From Pseudomonas cavernae (lineage in GTDB: Bacteria; Pseudomonadota; Gammaproteobacteria; Pseudomonadales; Pseudomonadaceae): a stretch of 64,000 nt of DNA. Where the stretch lies: positions 1 to 64,000 of the forward strand of contig NZ_CP032419.1 in the NCBI RefSeq assembly GCF_003595175.1, written 5' to 3'. Below, piece after piece: positions 63,632 to 64,000 of the stretch. The number at the start of each line of letters is the position of its first letter. The first letter of the stretch is position 1. The position numbers were made by a program, and so were the translations under genes. The notes under the pieces are model-generated. The model was not told where the DNA came from and did not search any database. It saw only the letters and a program-made list of their open reading frames with translations.

Positions 63632-64000
63632 CCGCGCAGCACCTCCACATGCACGTCGGCGACATTCAACTGGCTCATCGCCGCCTCCAGATCGCCGCCG
63701 GTGAGGGCCAGGGTCAGCTGGCCGTAGGGGGTGTCCTTGATGCGGTCGATGCGCCCGGCGAGGATGCTGTAATCCACCCCGGTCTCGCGCGCCACGGTGC
63801 CGAGCAGCGGCGCGTAGGTGGCCTCGCCCTGGAAGGTCAGGCGCAGGATGCGCCCCGGCACGTGGGCGAAGTCGTCGAGCTGCTCGTTCTCGTCGACCTG
63901 CTCGGCCTCCAGTACGAAGCGCCGGGTGGTGGGATGCTGCGGATGGAGGAACACCTCGGCCACCGGCCCCTGTTCGACTATCACGCCGGCGTCCATCACC
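63628..64000 (-). CDS. metN: Methionine ABC transporter ATP-binding protein (C-terminal part)
   Basis: Only the last about 124 residues are in the window; the Walker motifs lie beyond its edge. Visible are the end of the ATPase domain ([20 protein letters not shown]) and the C-terminal NIL/ferredoxin-like domain that senses methionine and inhibits transport (from about [20 protein letters not shown]). The 4-bp overlap with metI is typical of metNI. It is truncated by the window, not by mutation. Confidence 0.93.
   Translation of the reverse strand, partial: VMDAGVIVEQGPVAEVFLHPQHPTTRRFVLEAEQVDENEQLDDFAHVPGRILRLTFQGEATYAPLLGTVARETGVDYSILAGRIDRIKDTPYGQLTLALTGGDLEAAMSQLNVADVHVEVLRG

Overview
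The window reads as the origin-proximal end of a high-GC gammaproteobacterial chromosome, very probably a member of the Pseudomonadaceae. It opens exactly on the GTG of dnaA and continues dnaN-recF-gyrB. The order that follows matches from memory the start of Pseudomonas chromosomes: lptA/plsC, gmhB, glyS, glyQ, tag, a lipid A acyltransferase, PilZ, trkA, rsmB, fmt, def, LysM, dprA, tsaC, qor, hemF, aroE, later trpA-trpB/trpI, and then coxB-coxA-ctaG-coxC-surf1-ctaA-ctaB-sco followed by metQIN. No tRNA or rRNA gene was seen. The origin itself would lie upstream of base 1 and is not in the window.

Layout. 1-6130: replication initiation and gyrase, closed by a strong bidirectional terminator. 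6217-10585 (minus): phospholipid acyltransferase, heptose phosphatase and glycyl-tRNA synthetase. 10669-18466: DNA repair, lipid A acylation, c-di-GMP binding, potassium uptake, rRNA methylation, formylation/deformylation and a LysM envelope protein. 18536-24600: dprA, tsaC, qor, hemF, aroE and a penicillin-binding endopeptidase. 24717-29474: a LysR regulator and the tryptophan synthase operon with its divergent activator trpI. 29608-35686: small accessory genes (DUF883 protein, dodecin, two DUF1161 paralogues, two paralogous lipoproteins, a lipoprotein aminopeptidase, a HAD phosphatase, a gamma-carbonic anhydrase). 35934-43758: prlC, a phosphate transporter, an AraC regulator facing a BASS-type transporter, and a radical SAM gene preceded by a perfect LexA box. 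44279-49332: an alternative cytochrome c oxidase cluster (coxMNOP type) whose CuA subunit carries two tandem cytochrome c domains; it sits after an AT-rich stretch and brings no assembly genes of its own. 50379-60583: beta-carbonic anhydrase and the canonical aa3 oxidase operon with its heme A and copper assembly genes. 60680-61908: an IS110-family element. 62134-64000: metQ, metI and the truncated end of metN on the minus strand.

The most interesting item is the IS110-family element. Its 240-bp leader can be folded into a bridge RNA resembling the IS621 type. All four guide segments can be matched to DNA present here: 9 nt to the left target, 5 nt to the right target, 10 nt to the element's right end and 5 nt to its left end. 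This fixes the element boundaries at CT core dinucleotides and predicts that the element targets the arm of a dispersed palindromic repeat, in which it is in fact inserted. Other points of interest are two copies of a 142-bp MITE-like repeat in opposite orientation, several families of palindromic intergenic repeats that begin right at stop codons, and the two neighbouring heme-copper oxidase clusters.
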